Program-made: the position numbers and the translations under genes
From: Ceratothoa steindachneri
Taxonomy: Eukaryota > Arthropoda > Malacostraca > Isopoda > Cymothoidae
Assembly (NCBI GenBank): GCA_963969495.1
Contig: OZ018321.1
Coordinates: forward strand, 100,813,578-100,877,577
Reading direction: 5' to 3'
Length of the DNA stretch: 64,000 nt
Shown here: piece after piece, positions 12,390 to 23,110 of the stretch
Layout of the letters: each line of letters begins with the position of its first letter
Position numbering within the stretch: the stretch's first letter is position 1
The notes under the pieces: model-generated
Told to the model about the DNA's origin: nothing
Seen by the model: the letters and a program-made list of their open reading frames with translations, nothing else
Databases searched by the model: none

Positions 12390-13057
12390 AATCTGACGTA
12401 TGCAAAATTGTGCGCTCAAACTGAAGCGGGATTAAAACTTGCATTTTATCATGTGCATAAATTGTATATGAAATATGGAGAAAGCACAAAATGTCCATGT
12501 AATATAAGGTATGCGTAAAATGTGCATGTAATCTGTATTGGGCATGATATGAGCATGCAACATGGTGTGTGCAGGACGTGCATGTAATCCGAAGTATGCA
12601 TTGAAGTTGTGTACAATGGAAAGTTTGTAGAAATTCTGCATGTAATGGGAACTGTTCATAAAATGCAAATCCAATCTGAGAGTGTCTAAAATATACATGT
12701 AATCTCTAGAGTGCGTTAAATGTGAATATAATTTAAAATGAACAAAAAAGTCTATGTAATTTAAGGTGTCCTTTGGAGCATGCATAAAATTTCAATGTAA
12801 TTAAATGTATGCATATAACTTGCATTTAATCTGGTGCGCATAAAAAGTGCGTGCAATTAGAAGTGTGTATGAAACGTGCATGTAATCTGAATTGTACATA
12901 AAAAGCGTGAACCTTTAGGAGCCGTGATAAAGTGTGCGTTGAACCTAAATTATACATAAAACACACATGTAATATGAAGCATGCTTAAAATGTACATACA
13001 ATCAGAAGTATGCACAAATGCGTCATCCTAAACGCAAATATAATGTCTATTAAATCT

Positions 13058-13084
13058 GGAGAGAGCACAAAATGTGCTCTCTCC
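13058..13084. repeat. Perfect 12-bp inverted repeat with 3-base loop inside the satellite
   Basis: GGAGAGAGCACA, AAA, TGTGCTCTCTCC: a perfect stem-loop inside otherwise head-to-tail units. The GAGAGAGCAC word is not part of the ordinary unit. Confidence 0.9.
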
Positions 13085-13312
13085 AAAATGTGCCTGTATT
13101 CAGAAACACATAAAATTTGCATGTAATCTAAAATATACATAAAAAGAACATGTACTCGGCACTGTACATAAAATGTGTATACACTCTGCATAAAATGTGA
13201 ATGTAATCATAAATGTTCAAAAACGTGTATCTATCTGCAGCGTGCGAAAAAAATTGCATGTTATTTGAAGGGTGCATAAATATGCATGCAATCTTAAATT
13301 TGCATAAAAGGA

Positions 13313-13512
13313 ACACTACCGTCCAAAACGATCAGAACACTTGTGTTTCCTAACATCATTTTCAACCATTTTTGTCGAAGAAAATCCAACGTTTCCTTAA
13401 ATTGGTGTGTAATAACTTACATGTATCAACTACAGATGGCTAAATGCTATGCAAATTTAGATGAAGAAAACGAAAGTTATCAAAAAATACGTAATTTACT
13501 AGATGCGTGAAA
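13313..13512. other. Non-satellite insert in the array, possibly a Tc1-like terminal fragment
   Basis: About 200 bp without the satellite period. It starts with ACTACCGTCCAAAACGATCA, which resembles the terminal inverted repeats of some Tc1-like transposons (ACTACCGT-CAAAA type). No matching inverted end or transposase sequence is visible, so this is a weak assignment. Confidence 0.35.
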
Positions 13513-15050
13513 TTTTGAATGTAATATCAACTATAAATTCAATTTGAATGTAAAGTGAACTTTGCATAAGATGTGCATGCAATCTGAAGTGTGTATAAAA
13601 CGCACATTTATTAGGAAGTGTGCTTTAAACATGCGTATATTTTGGTGTCCCTACAATGTGCTTATATGAAAGGTGTGCTGAATCTGTGTATCAATTCTGA
13701 AGTGTGCATGTAATCAGACGTGCTTATTAACTGTGCAAGTAATCTAATAGTGAATGAATGTCTACTAATTCTGACGTTGGAATATGCATGCAACCAAAAG
13801 TAAGCATAATATGCGCCTGCATTCTAAATTATGAATATAATTTTAAGTGCGCTTTATTGTGCATGTAATGGAAATTGTGTATAAAATTCATGTTATTCGA
13901 AGTCCGAATAATATCTGAATGACCTTAAAGAATAAATAAAAGATGCATATCGACTAAATTGTACATAAAATGTGCACATAATCAAAATCTGCTTTAAATG
14001 TGTTTCTAATCGGGACTGAGTAAAAATGTGCATATAATGTGGTTACACAAAATGTAATTCATGTGCAAAATATGTATGTAGCCTTAAATGAACTTAAAAT
14101 GTCTATGTAATCTGGTGTATTTAAAAGGTAAATTTAGTCTAAGGTGTGCATGAAGTTGGCGATAAATATAAAATCTACATGTAAGCTGGTGTACTCAGAA
14201 TATTCATTTATTCTGGAATATGAGAAAAACGTGAATGTAGTGTAAATTGTGCCTGTAATATGCATGCTATCTAAAATGTACTTAATGTGCATGTATTCAG
14301 AAGTGTAAACAATTTTTAGGCAATTTCAATTGTGTATAAGATTTTCATAAGTATGTAATCTGGATTGTGTCTAAAATGTATTTGTGATCTAATTTGGGTC
14401 CAAAATGTCCATAAAATTAGAAGAGTGTATGAAACCTGTATGTATATAAAAAGAACTGTGTATATAACACTCACGTAAATTGAAGGGTGCAAAGAAGTTT
14501 CATGCATTTAGGGTTTGCATAAAATGTGCAATGAATCAAAAATGTACATAAAATGTACGTGTAATATGAGATGTGAGTATAAGGTACATGTAACCTGATA
14601 TGCATCAAATATGTCTGTCATCATAATTGTATATAAAATGTGAACTTAATCGAAAGTGAGAATGTAATAATCAGCATTTATAAAATATGCATGCAATCTG
14701 AGACTCGAAAAATGTCAATTAATCTTAAATCCGCATAAAAAGAGTATGTAATCGGCTCTATGTCGAAAGGGTTTTGTAGACTGGAGAGTCCAAAAATGTT
14801 TTCATATGCTGTATTTAATCTGAATTGTGGATGTAATCCTTGATGTGCCCAAATGTTCAGAAATTGTAGAGTGAGAATAAAAGCTGCATATAAGGTGAAA
14901 TATTTTTATAATCTCAAGAGTAAATTAAATATTTATGAAATCTGAAGCCTCAATAAAATCTGCATTTAATCTCTAGTGTATGTGAAATTTGGCATTTAAT
15001 TAGAAGCTCACGTGCAATGTAATTTACGAATTCAACTGCACCCATGAAGA

Positions 15051-15839
15051 CTGTAAAATTCATTTTTCTAATATATAGATTGGAATGACAATCGCCGATT
15101 CACCAAGCATTTGCAAAATGTCAGCATCAAAAATCACTATTTAGCGCAAAATAGAGCCCATCTCTCAAGAGAAAGTTTAGTGGAGAACACCGTAATAAAA
15201 TGGAGAACTGACCGCAACTGCCTTCACATCTTTATCCCCGAGTGTCCTAGGTGTCCTTAATAAGAACCCTACCTCATTCATTTTTTGATCTCCACATTCT
15301 TCGACCTTTGAGTATTATCTTAAACACAGTGTCGTAGAATGACCCTTGGTTTGCATCCCTCTACTCTTTGACACCCTTTTAGTAGCGGTATGCTTTAAGG
15401 GGCGTGAGTTACTTGTATGATGAAGTAGGCTTTGTTCTAAGAGTACTATTTTAGTGGTTTAGTCCTTAAGGAAGAGCTATTTTTAAACACATAAGGATAA
15501 GAGGAAACGCCAGAATCTACCAAAATAAACATGTATTTTAAATTAAATATTACAAACCAACAGTAAACGCATTTCTATATTTGGCCTCAAAGATTTTTCA
15601 ATGACAAAACATAAACAAGTAGGCTTCCAATAAACATACCAATTGCCAATTAGTATTTTTATCACGACCCTATTTGATTAGCATAAAACATTAAATTAAC
15701 GTACTGTCATCTACAAACACATATGACCTAGGTTCAAGAATAATGGTTTCTACTCTCCTTTAAAACGTGGGACGTACTAAACTTCTACTATCGCAATAGA
15801 GATATAAATGTTATTGTTAACTTACAGGTAGGTATTAGG
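15051..15839. other. No recognisable feature
   Basis: AT-rich sequence between the satellite and the GC-rich block. No motif-bearing open frame. Confidence 0.45.
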
Positions 15840-16795
15840 GATTGCCGGATGTCGCTGGAGGACTTATCTCTCGCTTTGAAGTGTTGAGGCCGCTGCTTGA
15901 ATTTTCGAGGAGGGATTGCTTGTCGCCTGTGACGGGGGCTGATTCTTCAACTTAATTAAAGAACGGGAGCTCGTTGGGGCAAGGTTCTTCTCCTCTCACT
16001 CTTACGGTGCTTAAGATGTGAGAATCACTCGAGTGTGAGCGGCTTTGCTTTTCTTTAGTCGGACTTCTTTGCAGACGGAAAAGGCTTCTTCGGTATGGCA
16101 CCGATATAAAACTTGACTATTTAGGTTAATACGGCCCTGAAAGGGGGGATCGATTTTCTCAATCTGATCCTATCGTTCCTCACGGAAATAGTCTTGTATG
16201 GCTGAAGGATCGATCTTTACGAACTAATCTTTCTTCTGGCGAATCGACTTCTAATAATCTTCTTGTCTGGCCGATGGATCGATCTTAACGACCTAATCCT
16301 ATACTGGCGTATCGACTTCAGATAATCCTCTTCTCTTTCTTTGCGGGGCTTATTTATAGGCGGATTGCCGCCCCATCTAAAGAGGGAAGTGACCAGGCCA
16401 CAGATGCAAAGGGGGGGGGGAGCGAATGGTGAGTTAGCATCTGGGGAGAGCGAGAATTCCTGAGGTGGCACTGGGGTGCCCAAGTCAGCTCGCAAATTAT
16501 AGGCTCGCAACCGCACCGCTACTTGGCGTGCCTTCTGACTCGCACCGCTGTTTTTTCCATAACCACGGGTTTATGGGTCTCGTAGGTAATTCGATCGTTA
16601 GAGCGTCGTTTAAGGGCCTTAGGTGGTCGCCTTCAAACATATGTTAGCTCCAACTGCCCAAAGCGGCGGGGAGATCACACATGGTAAGCATTTTCGCCGG
16701 CTACCTTTCCCACGCTTCTCCTCATGAAGGGGGGGGGGCTTGAATGTACCTATACTCCTCCAGGATGCTTAATTTAGCCATTTCTCCACACACAG
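15840..16795. other. GC-rich, LTR-like block with internal repeats
   Basis: Base composition rises sharply against the flanks. A unit beginning GATCGAT recurs at about 16148, 16208 and 16277 (period 60-69 bp), ending near 16335. A G-run lies near 16411-16420 and a purine run ending in ten G residues at about 16722-16738, like a polypurine tract. Nothing translates into a known protein. The style (GC-rich, short internal repeats, G-runs) resembles the gypsy LTR at 45.7-46.9 kb, but I see no direct sequence match, so LTR identity is only an inference. Confidence 0.4.
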
Positions 16796-17054
16796 GATTA
16801 TCGTTAGTATATAAATGTAAGGTTTCGCAATGTCGAAACAGTGTTAAATAACTTCGCTCATAAGATATTCACACGTGACCGAAAGCTCAGCTGCAATAAA
16901 CTATGAATATTGGAACCCTTATTAATATCCTTTCGCAAGAACCAAAAAGTATAATAATAAAATTAGAGAAGCAAATAAGAAAGTTAATCCAGCCTCAGCT
17001 GGTTTGGGTCTTTAATAAAATATGCATAAAAGATAAACTAGGTATATATAGGTA

Positions 17055-17056
17055 TG

Positions 17057-17126
<70 letters not shown>
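17055..17126. repeat. (TA)n microsatellite, left flank of the Penelope-like element
   Basis: About 72 bp of almost pure TA, with one AAA interruption near 17068-17071. The 16903-17127 open frame over it is not coding. Confidence 0.95.
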
Positions 17127-17129
<3 letters not shown>

Positions 17130-17767
17130 ATATGAGTTGTTGCTGACCACTCTGATCTTCAATTTCACGGCGAAGGCAGGACGTGCAAGTACATGTGATC
17201 AATTTGTTAGGGAACAACGTTTCAGGATGCATCGCCCATCTTTAAGTTGTAAAATCATAAAACAATAAAAATACAGTAAGATATGATTGAATTTTTATAG
17301 TCAGTAAAGTTATTAAAGAGTCAAAAAATATGTTAAACAATGAAAATTTCAAATATTTTCATAGGGGAGGGGCGTAAAAATATTAAAGGCTAAATTAATG
17401 CCATTTAATTAAACGAGAAAAATGACGCTAGCAAAATAAATTAGGCGAGTAATAAATATAAAAAACAGAAATTATGAACACACTAACATTAACAAGTATA
17501 TGATAAAGTAATATTAAAAATAATCAATTTAAGACCATGTAGATAAATGATAAAAATAATAAATAATTCAGGGATTTAAAAGACAACAGTATCAAATGAA
17601 AAAAAGTGTTTAAAGGTATCAATTATATGAAACCACTAAGGGGAGGAAAAACAAAACAAATACGAAACTAAAGTAAATAATTAAAGTATAATGTTGCTTA
17701 CCGATGAAGTTCAGGTGAAATTACGAGGTGAAGAAAGTATAATGGGAATGGCTAGAAGAAGAAGAGG

Positions 17768-17885
17768 TTTTTGATTAGTTGGTTGGTGAATAAGAGAAAG
17801 TTGGTTGGTTGGTGAATAAGAGAAAGTTGGTTGGTTGGTGAATAAGAGAAAGTTGGTTGGTTCGTAAATAAGAGAAAGTTTGTTG
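17768..17885. repeat. Minisatellite, about 4 x 26 bp, behind the Penelope-like coding region
   Basis: The unit GTTGGTTGGTGAATAAGAGA plus AA(G) recurs four times with a period near 26 bp and few changes. The last unit has TTCGTAAA in place of TTGGTGAA. The minus-strand frame 17752-17943, rich in Asn-Gln-Pro-Thr, is a translation of this repeat and not extra protein. Confidence 0.85.
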
Positions 17886-17939
17886 GTCGTTGACTGAGGT
17901 AATTATAATTAAGAAATAAGAAGGGGGACAGCGGTAGTA

Positions 17940-18335
17940 TCAATGTTAAGGATTCTAAAATCCTTAGGCTATATTCATTGTTATTCCGACCAATTATTTA
18001 AAATTTATTGATAAAACATTTTGTCATGTATTGTATCATATGATTTCTAATTATAGAAGGCTCCTTCCTAGACAAATTTCTTCCTGTGCGAAGGCTTATT
18101 CTCATGTGAGAACAAAATCTCTCTTTCAATGAGCGAACCATACTACCAATATTGCATCTTTGCAAACAACAAAGCCAATTAAAAGCTTAAACAACACGGC
18201 TGCTCATCTCAAGGAGAAGTTTGTCTTTTGAGAAAAAGAAACTACCGATGGAAAGTCTATTGACAAAGGTATTGTTTGAGTAATTTGGTGCTTTTTCTAG
18301 AGAATAATTTATTGAAGCGTCACATTTCAGGTAGT
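17940..18335 (-). pseudogene. GIY-YIG endonuclease domain of the Penelope-like element
   Basis: Seen: FFFSKDKLLLEMSSRVV (about 18241-18190), a stop, then CCLQRCNIGSMVRSLKERF (about 18169-18113), HMRISLRTGRNLSRKE (about 18108-18061), IIRNHM, and after another stop YSLRILESLTL (about 17973-17941). Known: the family keeps a C-rich lead, a YIG-x10-RxxxH core, an ISxRTG phrase and an LRILESL end. The tyrosine of YIG is Asn here (NIG), so nuclease activity is unlikely even apart from the stops. Confidence 0.8.
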
Positions 18336-18339
18336 AGGA

Positions 18340-19111
18340 TTTTTTTTTCAGGAACATCATACGAGAGAAAAGATGGATGAGTAAACTTTGGTTAGAAAAT
18401 TATTGATTAATTTGACAACCAAAGGTAAGGGGTAACCATTATTTTTAAAATGAGACTTTAGAGGCTGGATTTCATTATGCATTAGGGAATAAGTAGATGA
18501 GAGATGGAAACCTCTATATGTTAGAGATTGCATTGCAGTGTGTTTATATGAAAAGTAACTACGGCTGAAAAAATTGATTCCTATGCTATTAAGGGTAGTT
18601 TTTCTGTATATTGAGGTAGTTAGTTCGTCGGTCTTTTCTATAATAACGTCTAGGAAAGTAAATTGATTGATATTCTTGAACTCAATGCTATATTTATTGT
18701 TGGGATGATAAGAGTTTATAAAATTGAACAATTCGTTGGCATGATCTTAATTATTAAAAATATGAAAAGAATCGTCTACATACCTACGGTAAATTATGGG
18801 TTTGAAATCTAAAGGTTGTTTTCAAGATTAATTATGAAAATTTTAGCTGCTACTGGAGCTATTGGTGATTCCATTCCTACTCTGTTTATCTCTTGGCAAA
18901 CTTTGTTATTGAATAAAAAATAATTCTCATTAAAATTCATTTCTAAAATAGTCTTAAAATTCTGACGACAGGAATTGTGATAAGTGTCAGTTTTGTTAAA
19001 ATGTAGGTTGAGAATAATATCAATCGTTTCATTAACAGGAATATTTTGAAAAAGTGAAGATACATCGTAACTGACTAGGATTGTGAGGGGGCAAATTCGG
19101 GTCACAAGCAT
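18340..19111 (-). pseudogene. Penelope-like reverse transcriptase
   Basis: Seen on the minus strand: SYDVSSLFQNIPVNETIDII (about 19070-19010), then VGMESPIAPVAAKIFI (about 18880-18832), then IIYRRYVDDSFHIFN (about 18797-18752) containing the YVDD active site, then a stop, then FTFLDVIIEKTDELTTSIYRK (about 18670-18610), and NNGYPLPLVVKLINNF (about 18445-18400). The D-V-SLF-NIP, GMESPIAP, YVDD and FLD blocks in this order identify the Penelope-like family. One in-frame stop follows YVDD; otherwise the core is well preserved. Confidence 0.9.
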
Positions 19112-19182
19112 GTGCAGACAACCATCTCTCCTAATTTCTTCTGAAGTTGAAACCAGTCAGAACGAGTCGTAGAAGTCCTTCA

Positions 19183-19184
<2 letters not shown>

Positions 19185-19251
<67 letters not shown>
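19185..19251. repeat. (TA)n microsatellite, right flank of the Penelope-like element
   Basis: Sixty-seven bases of uninterrupted TA, directly upstream (in element orientation) of the RT reading. Confidence 0.97.
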
Positions 19252-19253
<2 letters not shown>

Positions 19254-21204
19254 TTTTGATTGCCGTGTACATTCAAAGTCTAGTTAAATTATTTAAACCA
19301 ATTCATTTAGGAACGATAAAGCTTAGGAACAATGAACTTTTCCCTTACCAAAATGTTTAGACATAATTGTATTTAAAAGAGTGAGATTGCTGAGAGTGCG
19401 TGATATGAGGTGAACATGAAAAAAATTCAAGTTTTGAGTAACATGAAGTAGGAGGAAGCGGTTATGTGCGTTTCATGAAAGTAGGCGTGAAGCGAGAGTC
19501 CTTGCTAATTAGTTTGGAGTGGCCTAATGCAACGGTTAGGTATGAATGTGCGAGCTGAGATTTACATTCAGATTAGTAGGGTGAGTTTTGGGTATGAACC
19601 CTGCACGTAATGATGTTGAGAATATGAGTTTTAGAAATAATGTGGAAGGAGTGGGGGTTATAAATGAAAAGGGATAAGAGATAGAATAATTGTATGTTTC
19701 GGTACGCCTGGCGAGATTAAAAATGAAAAGTGGTATATTGCTTTGCTAAAAAAAATTGTATTTGTGGATGTTGTAGAAATGGAAATAGAAAATGTAATGC
19801 TAGATACTGAACAATTTATTATAACGTACACTGGGTAAGAAGTAAGAGCTGTACTTTCTGCCACCTTATGCAGCAGATTAACATATTATTAAGATGCAGA
19901 TGAATGTATAAAAATTGCAGTGAAACAAATGATTAGAGATTGCAAGGGAGGAAAGTGATGATTTTGAAGTTAGGTAAATGAAAATTTCGATAGAAACCGG
20001 AAGCTCTTTTGGAAGGAAATTAAAAACATATGAAATCAAAAGAAAAAGTTTCTTGAATATCGAGGATCGGAATGGCAGCACTCTGGCGAGCGATGGTAAG
20101 GCCAAAAGTAGTTAGTAAATCATTTGGTGTAGTATAATGTAGATTTGAAAAATGAAGAAATGTAAGCATGATTGGATTCAAAGACGAAAAGGGGGTATTT
20201 AAACTACTTATAGAACCATTGAACATTTCAAATGTAGTTAATGATGTGAAAGATCTGAATTTTTGGAAGCCAGCTAAAGCGCTTTTACTCTAAGGCTTCT
20301 TAAAGTTTAGCAATGTTTCAATAGTGGAAGAGTACGTGATATATTACTCGAAAATAGGGAAGCGGAGAAATGTGAGTAAAAAAATGGACACAATTGTTTA
20401 TGGATGTACGTTATGGGAGATTTTAAGAGGGTAGGATAAATGGATAGATGGTGTATACTTTGGATAAAAGAAGGTTTCAGTGATTGCTTTAAATGAAGAG
20501 TGGTTCTGAGGTAAGTGTGTGTGATAGAATACTAAAAGATGTACAAGCGGGATTCATGGAGTGGGGTAAAAATTTATGCGAAATGTATTGGCATGGGTGT
20601 GGTAAATGTCGGTGTATTCAAAGGAATTTGAAATTTTTGGATGGAGAGTTTGAAAAATTATGGGTGAGTAGTAGTTTAGAACTCAAACAGCTGTTCCCCA
20701 TTTGTTCCCCATTTGCTCTCTCAGCATGTTCACAATTACCTCATTTATTATACTCTCCCTTACTCTTCCCTTAATTTGTAATTTAACAGCTCTTCAATTT
20801 CGATTCCCCTTCCTTTCATCACTTACTATTAACTTTCTTCCTTTACTCATCACTTAATCTGTAATTGAACAGCCATAACACTTTTGAATCTCCCTTTTTG
20901 TCACCTCTTTTCCTTCATACACCAATGAATATAACCTGATAGGGCGCAATCATGTGGTAGACTAGCTCAATATTCATATCTTGAACAGTTTGGACATCGA
21001 ATTTTTCCCTAAAATAATTAGTTTTAGCATTAAAGGATAAATCATTCTCTTACACCCCTTCTCCTGTACTTTTCCCAAGTAGACAACCATACCAGGAAAC
21101 AATGGATTATTATGGAATGTAACAGAGGACATCTGAGAGAGCCTCCACTTAAAATGTTACAAACCCCAGGAATCTTGGATAATAAGGGAAGGAAATAGAT
21201 AGGT
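19252..21204. other. AT-rich stretch, possible very degraded LINE; nothing certain
   Basis: The plus strand at 19400-20700 is purine-rich in the style of the degraded LINE at 57.7-58.7 kb. A 93-codon frame (20493-20774) reads FMEWGKNLCEMYWHGCGKC, reminiscent of a Cys-containing LINE ORF1 N-terminus, but I cannot name it. An imperfect duplication (TTAATTTGTAATTTAACAGC against TTAATCTGTAATTGAACAGC) lies near 20772-20791 and 20849-20872. The four minus-strand frames of this stretch are probably shadows. Confidence 0.3.
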
Positions 21205-21455
21205 CTCCAGACTGCAAATATCCAAGATAAAAAAGGAAATAGAAGAACAAATCTCTCTTAAATGGCTCCAGACTGCATAATTCTTGTTTAAAAGAGAAGT
21301 AAAATCCACAGAACTGAGTTTCCGACCCCAGACTGCAGAAATATAAGATAAAAACGAACTAAAATACAAAGTAATCCCTTAAATGGCTCCTGACTGTAGA
21401 AATCTAGGATAAAATGAACTAGAATTAAAAAGAGTTCGCTTAAATCGGTCCAAAG
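21205..21455. repeat. Minisatellite, about 4-5 x 60 bp
   Basis: The unit begins with CTCCAGACTGCA and ends with CTTAAATGG. Copies start at about 21205, 21266, 21328 and 21387, with a degenerate partial copy near 21449 and a possible earlier one near 21140. The period is 59-62 bp. Confidence 0.85.
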
Positions 21456-22789
21456 TGAGGAAAATACAATTTTCCATAGAATTCCATGAATTTCTCGTCA
21501 CTTGGATTACAAATGTTGTAAATTGTAAGCTAAAGCAAAGTCAAATTTGTGGTTTGAATAAAAGATTTCATATCGCGGCTTTTTTTAAACTGGTGATCGA
21601 TAGTTATCGTAGAAATAAGATTTTAGAATAATGGAAATGTGTTTTATGATTGAATATCATTTATCATTAGCAAAAAGAATTAATTAAACAAAGATTTTAA
21701 AAGATATGGATGAATTGATTGTATCGAACAATTTTATAAATGAATAAAATTAAAAGATTTGTGATAGCTGTTATTACGCTGATTTTAGAGCATATTTTGA
21801 TGAACGTAGTAAATCTAGGTAATAATTCACATTAGTGATAATTTAGTACAATTACCAAGCTTCTTAGGTAATAGTGATAAATTTAAAATTATCAATCGAA
21901 TTTATGTTAGATAAAATATATTTGGGTCAGCTGGAGTTAGAAATTTTGGTAACTATGAAAACTTACCGGTGAATTCGATATATGTAATTAAATTTCTATC
22001 ATTTACCATAGAGACATAGTTAATATGAAAAGCTTTCTTTAAACTTGAATTAGTTGCTAAAATTTCCACATTCACCAAACAAAATTTCGTCCTATAATTA
22101 AAAGCAGATAATCTTTTAGTAATAGTATCCATGGCAACGGAAATTCGGTTGGTTTCTTTCATATATAAATAAAGGAGTCTGTTTTGGAATAGACCTGGTA
22201 GCGAATTAGACGTTTGAGGCTTTAATAAGGTTAATATTAAGTTAAGCTTTATGGATTTCGAGGCTTGTAGATTGAGTACAGCCTGTAGGTTAGATTAAGT
22301 TAAGTTAAGTTAGGATAGGTTTACTTGCAAGGAACTGGCGCAAACTTCCAGCAGAATTGAGTTCTGGTTTCTGGTAACATTTTAAGGTCTTTAATAAAAA
22401 AACAGTAGTTGTCAACCCTTTTCACCACTCGTGAATGAAATAAATTTTGTCTTTAAAGAAAATTTGATTTCCTCTAACCAAGTGTCTTTTTGCAATCGAA
22501 CAATAAAATTACATTCACGCTTATTACAACACCGACGGCAACAAGAAAATGCTAAAGAAAGTTTCCTATGTCCATATTTGTAAAGTCGCTGTCCTAACAT
22601 AACTTAAACTTGGCCCTAAGTTAACCTCGCGATATCATCGAATGTCTAATTCCCTGCCAGTCCCGCGACGAAAAGGATTCAAATAAGGATATGCGTAGGC
22701 TATGTGTTTGCTATGGCAACGGTAATTCGATCGGCACATATAACGCTATGCGATATCCATGTAGTCTCTTTGGTCACGTAGAATCAGTT
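21456..22789. other. AT-rich stretch; carries two copies of a short dispersed motif
   Basis: No conserved protein. GGCAACGGAAATTCGGTT near 22134-22151 and GGCAACGGTAATTCGATC near 22714-22731 are two copies of a short repeat also found near 55.4 kb. A short run of GTTAA repeats lies at about 22293-22312. Confidence 0.45.
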
Positions 22790-23110
22790 GCTTTATCGTT
22801 CTGTCATACGCAATGGTTGTTTCGTTCGATAAATCTTGATGCCTTTCTTCTGTCTAGGTTAAAATTTTCTGGGCCTTCTTCTTTAGAGTCAGGTTGAGTG
22901 GCAGTATATTGGCTGTTTGCCTTTCTTAGGAATGAAGATCATTCTTACTGATTTGAACCCGTCTTGGTAATATCTCAGATTCAGCCCCGCATAAAACTGT
23001 TTACTAATTCCATCCAGTATATTATCTGGTGCTTTTGTGATGTGATTTTTTGTCAGTGCGGATGATCAGGCTGCTCTCTGTTTAGACGAGTCTATCGCAC
23101 TCACAACCTC
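22790..23110 (-). pseudogene. LINE reverse transcriptase fragment (Jockey-like), N-terminal part
   Basis: The minus strand at about 23050-22910 reads THKAPDNI-like, then QFYAGLNLRYYQDGFKSVRM and IFIPKKGK. Known: APD-I, then LGYxPxxWKxARVIxIPKxGK, is the opening of the RT domain in Jockey-like LINEs. Downstream (22900-22790) only traces remain. The endonuclease and the catalytic RT motifs are absent. It is a short, dead fragment. Confidence 0.55.

Larger units (their letters stand above)
12390..15050. repeat. Satellite array of diverged units of roughly 27-30 bp
   Basis: Seen: a unit close to TGCATAAAATGTGCATGTAA followed by about nine more bases (TCTGAAGTG-like) recurs with a spacing of about 27-30 bp for some 2.65 kb, roughly 90 units by estimate. 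Units differ by many substitutions and small indels, so the array is old. CATGTAATCT-like and GTGCATAAAA-like words recur throughout. A non-repeat segment at about 13313-13510 interrupts it. Minus-strand open frames across it (12432-12785, 12985-13316) are translations of the repeat, not genes. Confidence 0.9.
17128..19184 (-). mobile_element. Penelope-like retroelement (RT plus GIY-YIG), decayed
   Basis: Read on the minus strand: an RT core at 19111-18340, a GIY-YIG-type endonuclease domain at about 18330-17940, a short tandem repeat, and an AT-rich 3' region with CTGAAACGTTGTTCCCTAAC near 17229-17209. A phrase of that type is common downstream of Penelope-like coding regions. The element is bounded on both sides by (TA)n tracts. 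Stops after YVDD and within the endonuclease domain make it inactive. Known: Penelope-like elements use a telomerase-like RT and, in this group, a C-terminal GIY-YIG nuclease. Confidence 0.85.

Noticed and set aside
12432..13316. Minus-strand open frames of 60-117 codons in the satellite
   Set aside because: They are translations of the short AT-rich unit (recurring YTFYVQ/MHIL-like words), with no domain and no start context.
12390..15050. CRISPR array
   Set aside because: The units are head-to-tail and diverged without unique spacers, there are no cas genes, and the DNA is clearly eukaryotic.
16903..17127. Open frame ending in repeated YIYI
   Set aside because: It is the (TA)n tract plus random upstream sequence.
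17752..17943. Minus-strand Asn-Gln-Pro-Thr-rich frame as a C-terminal extension of the Penelope-like protein
   Set aside because: Apart from the final LRILESL-like block it is a translation of the 26-bp repeat.
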